From contig NC_088311.1 of the NCBI RefSeq assembly GCF_910592395.1, forward strand, positions 6,388,501 to 6,452,500: DNA of 64,000 bases, given 5' to 3'. The notes beneath the pieces are model-generated. The model did not search any database, was not told the DNA's origin, and saw nothing but the letters and a program-made list of their open reading frames with translations. The stretch is from Lineus longissimus (taxonomy: Eukaryota; Nemertea; Pilidiophora; Heteronemertea; Lineidae). Every line of letters starts with the position of its first letter. Within the stretch, counting starts at the first letter, position 1. Shown here piece after piece: positions 58,794-64,000 of this stretch. The translations under genes and the position numbers were made by a program.

Positions 58794-59828
58794 ATGGACG
58801 GACAGGAAGCAACATACATTCTTTCGACGACAAGCCAGGCAAGTTCGACGAATGCTGTTCTTATGCAGCAAATCCTCGATTTCACCCAAAGCTATGTAGT
58901 TCCTGGAGTTCTTTTTCTTGGTTTCTTTGGGAATACACTATCACTGGTGGTATTCTTCAGACTGAGGAGACGGGAAGATGCGTGTGTCCAGTATCTCAGT
59001 TGCCTCGCCATCTCGGACAATGGCGTCATACTCTTCCTAGGAGTGAGTGACTGGATCGCTGTTGGACTTAAATATCTCACTAATAGCGAAATCTCTTTTA
59101 ATTTCATGACGTATACTGGACTGACGTGCAAAATACAGCAGTTCGCAACACAGTATTTCATGTGTATTTCTGCTTGGACAATTGCTGCATTTTCTGCGGA
59201 GCGTGCATTTGTAGTTTGGCGCCCACTAAAAAGAATCAATCTTACCACGGTCTTCCGTCGGAGGATAATTTGTTTGATATGGCTTTCTGCTATTACTGTT
59301 GGTATCCACCATCTTGTTATTATGAATACCATTCCAGGAAAGCCGATCCTATGTTACTATGACGTAGATCCTACGTCGGCTGCCATTCTGTGGCAGCTGG
59401 ATACCATACTCTACAGTTACGCCCCCAGTGCGGTAATATTTGTATCAAATATCCTTATTCTGATTGCGATCTTTAAATCAAAGAACACAAGTGGGCGGAC
59501 AGCTCGGCAGACCCATCAGACATCAAATGAAGGAAGGTTACTGGTGTCTTTAATGCTGGTTTCCGCCATTTTTCTCATCTTAGTCTTACCTATAAATGTC
59601 TGCTTTGCCTATCTTGCAGAAATGCAACCAAAACTCGGCGAGGACGATGCCTTGTTTCTTTTTTACATTATGAAGTTCCTCACGCTAGTTGCCGTTCTTA
59701 ACTACTGCATCAACTTCATTATTTACGGCTGCACCATGCCTGAGTACCGGCTGCATGTGATCAAGATATTTTCTAGTGTAGCAAATAGAATATGTCATCA
59801 AAATACTAAACCATTCTCCAAACCATAG
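58794..59828 (+). CDS. Class A (rhodopsin-like) GPCR, orphan, cluster copy 2
   Basis: Single-exon receptor of 344 aa, collinear with copy 1 without a gap until the C-terminal tail. It shares GFFGNTLSLVVFFRLRRRED, LAISDN, CKIQQF, ERAFVV, LCYYD and NYCINFIIYGCTMPEYR. The frame is open upstream to an ATG at 58707. The ATG at 58794 (MDGQEATY) is preferred because it aligns with the first codons of copies 1 and 3; this removes 29 residues with no counterpart. It is the most diverged copy: VWRPLKRI after the ER motif, and a tail ending NTKPFSKP instead of IFRQY. NPxxY is NFIIY, as in the others. Confidence 0.9.
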   Translation: MDGQEATYILSTTSQASSTNAVLMQQILDFTQSYVVPGVLFLGFFGNTLSLVVFFRLRRREDACVQYLSCLAISDNGVILFLGVSDWIAVGLKYLTNSEISFNFMTYTGLTCKIQQFATQYFMCISAWTIAAFSAERAFVVWRPLKRINLTTVFRRRIICLIWLSAITVGIHHLVIMNTIPGKPILCYYDVDPTSAAILWQLDTILYSYAPSAVIFVSNILILIAIFKSKNTSGRTARQTHQTSNEGRLLVSLMLVSAIFLILVLPINVCFAYLAEMQPKLGEDDALFLFYIMKFLTLVAVLNYCINFIIYGCTMPEYRLHVIKIFSSVANRICHQNTKPFSKP

Positions 59829-60575
59829 TTGCAAATGCACGTACGGTTATATATCTTGTGAAATAGGAAACAGTATTGAGTTAACATTTCCAAATGTGGA
59901 AGATCGTGAATTGTGTAGTATGAGGGCATTGCTTGATGTATTATTTCACTGCATAGCTGTGAATTTCAAAGCAGCAATTTCACTCCCTTGGTTTAATGTT
60001 TATCTTTGCGTTCAGTTTCCGGGACTGAAGGAAATAACGCCAGGTTAGAACAAAAACTAAGCTAGTGACTCAACTGAAGGAGATCACGCGCAAGAAAGCA
60101 CACTAAAAACCAGATTAGTCGTTTACCAAGAGTTAATGGTCCTTCAACGTATTCTTATGGCAGCAACATGATGATAAATAATACCAAGAATATATAACTA
60201 AAAGTAGACAGCAATGAGATATTTCTGACCACTCTGACTTTGATGGATATGATACACTCAGTTGCAATAGGCCAGCCGCATGACGGGATCGTTGTTCTTA
60301 TACTCAGCGTATTGTAGCAGCTACGGGTAGATCTATCATCTTTGCTTTTCGCTGGATAAACGTAACGACCAGAGAGGTAACCTGCTTGCATCTGGTTCAA
60401 CCTGTTGTACTACAGAGCGCCACCAATTGTATATTTGCATCTGAGAGAAAGGAAGGATAATCCGGGTGTGATGTCAATCAAAACCGCTCGGAATAGATAT
60501 ACTCATCCGTCCAACATTTGTCCATCGCGTTGGTTCAATCATTAAAACATGGCCGTGTTACCTCAGTCAAGTGTC
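59829..60575. other. Spacer between GPCR copies 2 and 3
   Basis: No gene seen. Only short unconvincing ORFs (for example 60155-60400 on the minus strand). Confidence 0.45.
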
Positions 60576-61625
60576 ATGGAAGGATTAGAAACAACGACAT
60601 ACTTATCTCTACCAACAATTCTGGAAGGCTCCACATACGCTGTTCATATGCAACGGATTCTCGACTTCACACTTGGCTACATTATGCCAGGTGTCCTCTA
60701 CCTTGGTTTCTTCGGGAATACGCTCTCACTTGTGGTTTTCTTCAGGCTGAGGAGACGGGAAGATGCGTGTATCCAGTATCTCAGTTGCCTCGCCATCTCG
60801 GACAATGGTGTCATAACCTTCCTTGGAGTGAATGACTGGATCGCTGTTGGACTTAAATATCTCACGAATGGTGAAATCTCGTTTGATTTTATGTTACACA
60901 CAGGATTGACTTGCAAAATACAGCAGTTTGCAGTACAATATTTTCTCCGCGTTTCTGCTTGGACCATTGCTGCATTTTCTGCGGAGCGTGCGTTTGTAGT
61001 TTTGCATCCACTGAAGCGAGTAAATCTCACGGCCGCATTTCGACGAAAAGTTATCTCTCTGATATGGCTTTTCGCAGTCATAGTTGGAATCCACCATCTT
61101 GTAATTTTGAAAATCATTCCAGGAACGCCGGCCCTATGTTACTATGATGTTGAACCCTCGACAGCAGCCATTCTTTGGCAAGTTGATACAATACTCTACA
61201 TATACGCTCCCAGCTTTTTAATATTTGTATCAAATATCCTCATTCTACTTGCAATTTTCAAATCGAGGAAGTCAGGTGGACGGACAGCTCGGCAGACCCA
61301 TCAAACATCGAGCGAAGGCAGGTTACTGGTGTCGCTAATGCTTGTCTCAACTCTCTTCCTCATTTTGGTTCTGCCTGTCAATACGACATTTGCATATCTC
61401 GCGGTAATGCAAGCAAAACTTACCGACGATGAAGCTCTTTTTCTTTATTATTTAGTCAAGTTCCTAATACTAGTTGGAGTTCTCAACAACTGCATCAATT
61501 TCATTATTTACGGCTGTACAATGCCTGAGTACCGACAGGATGTGACCAAGATATTTTCCGGTGCAGCCAACTGCCTCAGGAAAATTATATTCAGGCAATA
61601 TCCAAGCAAGTCACTCTCAGGCTGA
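60576..61625 (+). CDS. Class A (rhodopsin-like) GPCR, orphan, cluster copy 3
   Basis: Single-exon receptor of 349 aa. An in-frame ATG at 60549 would add MAVLPQSSV. The ATG at 60576 (MEGLETTTY) aligns with the starts of copies 1 and 2 and is preferred. It has the same features as copy 1: GN in TM1, LAISDN in TM2, CKIQQF at TM3, ERAFVV, LCYYD in loop 2, FKSRKSGGRTARQTHQTS in loop 3, VLP in TM6, NFIIY at the end of TM7 and a tail ending IFRQYPSKSLSG. Cys in FMCVS of TM3 is Arg-containing FLRVS here. TM7 has NNCINF where the others have NYCINF. Expression and ligand unknown. Confidence 0.9.
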   Translation: MEGLETTTYLSLPTILEGSTYAVHMQRILDFTLGYIMPGVLYLGFFGNTLSLVVFFRLRRREDACIQYLSCLAISDNGVITFLGVNDWIAVGLKYLTNGEISFDFMLHTGLTCKIQQFAVQYFLRVSAWTIAAFSAERAFVVLHPLKRVNLTAAFRRKVISLIWLFAVIVGIHHLVILKIIPGTPALCYYDVEPSTAAILWQVDTILYIYAPSFLIFVSNILILLAIFKSRKSGGRTARQTHQTSSEGRLLVSLMLVSTLFLILVLPVNTTFAYLAVMQAKLTDDEALFLYYLVKFLILVGVLNNCINFIIYGCTMPEYRQDVTKIFSGAANCLRKIIFRQYPSKSLSG

Positions 61626-64000
61626 TAAGAATAGTATGATGATGAAAGTTTCTCCAAAATGTGAGAATAAATTGTCAGTTATATCGAAGTGAGGACACAA
61701 ATGACACATACATATTGCCATTGGCATTATACAACACGTATATCTACTCGCATCAACCGGCAGCACACTATTACGGCTAAACAGCCTCACAATAATACGT
61801 TTTTCGGCCTCCGAATAATCAACAGTACGATTTCGTTCAGGGTTGTCCATGGCGCAGACTGTCACAAACTGGGCAGAACGGTGAACGTTTCAGCACTATA
61901 CCATAGAATACCGCGCAATCCGTGCCCTCATATTTTCCTAGTTCCAAAACCTAAAAAGGAATTGAAATAGATCTCGTGGTGATGGATATTTATAGACCAA
62001 CCTTGGTGCAAGGAAAGGGCCTACCGTACGTGGTAAAATCGTTACCGATAGCCTACCAGTGCCATGGACTACCGGCGCGCTAACAGCGTTTGGATTCGGC
62101 CACTTTACTAGCGCTGGTACACTATCTGGTTGATAGGCGTTGTTAAGGCCACTATCGTCGGCCTCACTATCGGAGTTTCGATTCGGTCGCCCCCAAGGCT
62201 AGCCCCTGGGCTTTTGTGCCCCCAACCCACTGTGGACAAAATGGTACAGTTGCTTTGTTACTGGAAGGAAGAGTCCTTTTACTGTGTCATTAGTTCTTTT
62301 TAGGGGCATCAAGAGCAAAAACTAACTTGGATAGAACATAACCGCTAACCCTGGACGAGTTGCGTTCTCATCTTCGTGCACCCAACCGCATTGCCACAAA
62401 AGCTGCTTAGCAATAGCAGTGCCCATGAACGGCAGCAGAGTGGTAGCACTCTCTAATGTTGGCAAGAGGAACTATTGATCTTGGTTTCAGCGCTAATGCT
62501 AGTGCCTGGTACATCTATCGCGACTAGCATCAGCTCCACGTAGGCGTTCTGGTTAGCTATAACGTTGAGTTCCAGGAGGATACATGTGCACTTGTTTAGG
62601 ACTGTTGTGGATATCAACTCGTTTTGAAATCAGTAAGACGAATAAACGACTAAAGGTAGGAAATATTTTATCGTTACAAATTAAGAAGTAAGTTACACAC
62701 GATGTTCTTCTGAAGGCGCACTGAGCACAGTCCCTGTGAGTGGCCTCTCTAACAAGACACCCACTGGTCTCGCTAGCCACATACCTTTCATTGACAGTTT
62801 AGCCTTCTGACATCGTTAAGGCCTCGTCGCAGCGGCCAATATCAATTCCAAGTCTGAAATTAATGAAATACACATGTCCATGTGAAAGGATGATATACTA
62901 TCTTTCATGTTGTTATATGTAATACATAATGTTCGTGCCATCAAATATGACTACATCTGAGGAAATGTGACAATTCGTTATGTGTTGTAATGTCATCCGA
63001 GCAATTAACCCCAGTGGAATAGAATGATGTCAACAATTGAAGGGAAAGGTTTTCTGCAGTCTTTTTCGAAAGGATCTTTCGGCTGCATGCGACTTTCGGC
63101 TGGAACGAAGACTCATGTTCTGCTTCGACTACCCGTGAAGCAGCTAACCGACTGATGCCGTCGTGAGCGTTTCAATTAAATCATAAGTCATTGAGAAATA
63201 ATAGCTTCTTTTAGTCATATTAAAATACATTATACCTTTTAATAATCTGACACAATTGATATGTTATTAAAACAAGCAGGCCCTGTAAGAGTGCATACTC
63301 AGCCTGAATCATGTTTCAATGGCATGACTCGATCTCGTACACTTATCTTTTCAGCCAGTTTCTCCAAGCACTTGTAAGAGAGATGCTGCCGGGGATGGTG
63401 TGTTTCCCGGGTGTGTTACTTATAGTAATATATAAAACCCTGGTCGGGATTTCCTTTAGAACCATGCTATCGGCAGTGAAACAATTATGAGGCATGGCCC
63501 ATACACCAGAGCTACATTGTGTATACAGTTATTCTCCATTAAAACACGATAAAAACCTTTGCTCCATACCGTTGCTGCGCATATAAAATAGTAAAACTGC
63601 GGTAACCGTGCTGGGACTCGACGTAATTAAATGATCCCTCAACGGCGATAAATTAAATTTAGAGGTAAACTGCATTTAATTTTAATGCATTCGTAAAGCG
63701 GGTATTTTTGACAGATGATGATGAATGCGTGTATTTGTGAATATACATTGTATATGGTTGGACGTCAGGTTTTTTAATGATTTTGTAAAATATTTGGGTA
63801 TGATAGGCCTAAAAATGCAACTGAAGTTCTTGTAAAACGCTGTTCCATAGACCAGCTCTCTGCCGCTCACTGCGCTGCCTCTCGAACTGCAAATGCTCTT
63901 ATGAAAAGCCATGACTTAATTTGGCCTTCTCTCATACTTAGAGTAACCTACTCTAAGCCCCACGCAAATATTCCTTGCTTCTTCTTCGGCTTCTTCGCTT
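61626..64000. other. Right-end interval, no gene recognised
   Basis: ORFs here are below about 95 codons, without motifs. No tandem array was noticed. The only structured element is the short palindrome at 63937-63957. Confidence 0.45.
63937..63957. repeat. Perfect 9-bp palindrome with AGAGTA core
   Basis: CTTAGAGTA and its exact reverse complement TACTCTAAG are separated by acc. The arms share AGAGTAACC with the hairpin at 4091-4118 and the half-site at 13411. Confidence 0.7.

Overview
This is nuclear DNA from an animal, most likely a lophotrochozoan (mollusc, brachiopod or annelid grade). The host genes are split by many short-to-medium GT-AG introns, with long introns and large intergenic gaps. 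They encode recognisable metazoan orthologues (POLE4, DNAJC14, RIOK1). The gaps hold short dispersed repeats, tandem arrays, homopolymer runs and tRNA-derived sequences. No bacterial operon, prophage or CRISPR structure is visible. The phylum is inferred from general character only.

Layout, left to right. 0.3-1.2 kb: 5' part of a TauD/TfdA-type Fe(II)/2-oxoglutarate dioxygenase (-), running off the left edge. 2.4-3.6 kb: complete POLE4 (-), four exons. 4.9-10.5 kb: complete DNAJC14 (+), eleven exons, with a degraded duplicate of one exon in an intron. 10.5-15.2 kb: gene-poor. 15.2-19.6 kb: two arrays of a 45-bp minisatellite in opposite orientations around a 151-bp tandem repeat. 20.1-26.6 kb: complete RIOK1 (-), 17 exons. 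26.8-28.9 kb: a 2.1-kb segment bounded by 58-bp inverted repeats (57/58 identical) with a 169-bp tandem repeat inside. 32.7-40.8 kb: a three-exon LURAP1/FAM89-like adaptor gene (-). 43.5-44.5 kb: two 15-bp tandem arrays in opposite orientations flanking a candidate terminal coding exon (-). 45.8-47.0 kb: an uncharacterised protein with a 21-residue repeat and an in-frame TAG (-). 50.6-55.5 kb: an uncharacterised two-exon gene (+). 56.8-61.6 kb: three tandem intronless rhodopsin-class GPCR genes (+). 61.6-64 kb: nothing recognised.

The genes do not form one pathway. POLE4 (DNA replication/chromatin), DNAJC14 (ER-associated chaperone) and RIOK1 (late 40S ribosome maturation) are housekeeping genes. 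The GPCR cluster is a local, lineage-specific duplication. The most unusual feature is the repeated appearance of tandem repeats arranged as inverted pairs or inside inverted repeats (15-19.6, 26.8-28.9 and 43.5-44.5 kb). The largest pair is built into a second, 151-bp repeat family.

Exon boundaries were read by eye from splice signals, phase and homology. In POLE4, DNAJC14, RIOK1, the LURAP1-like gene and the 50.6-kb gene, every proposed junction keeps the reading frame.
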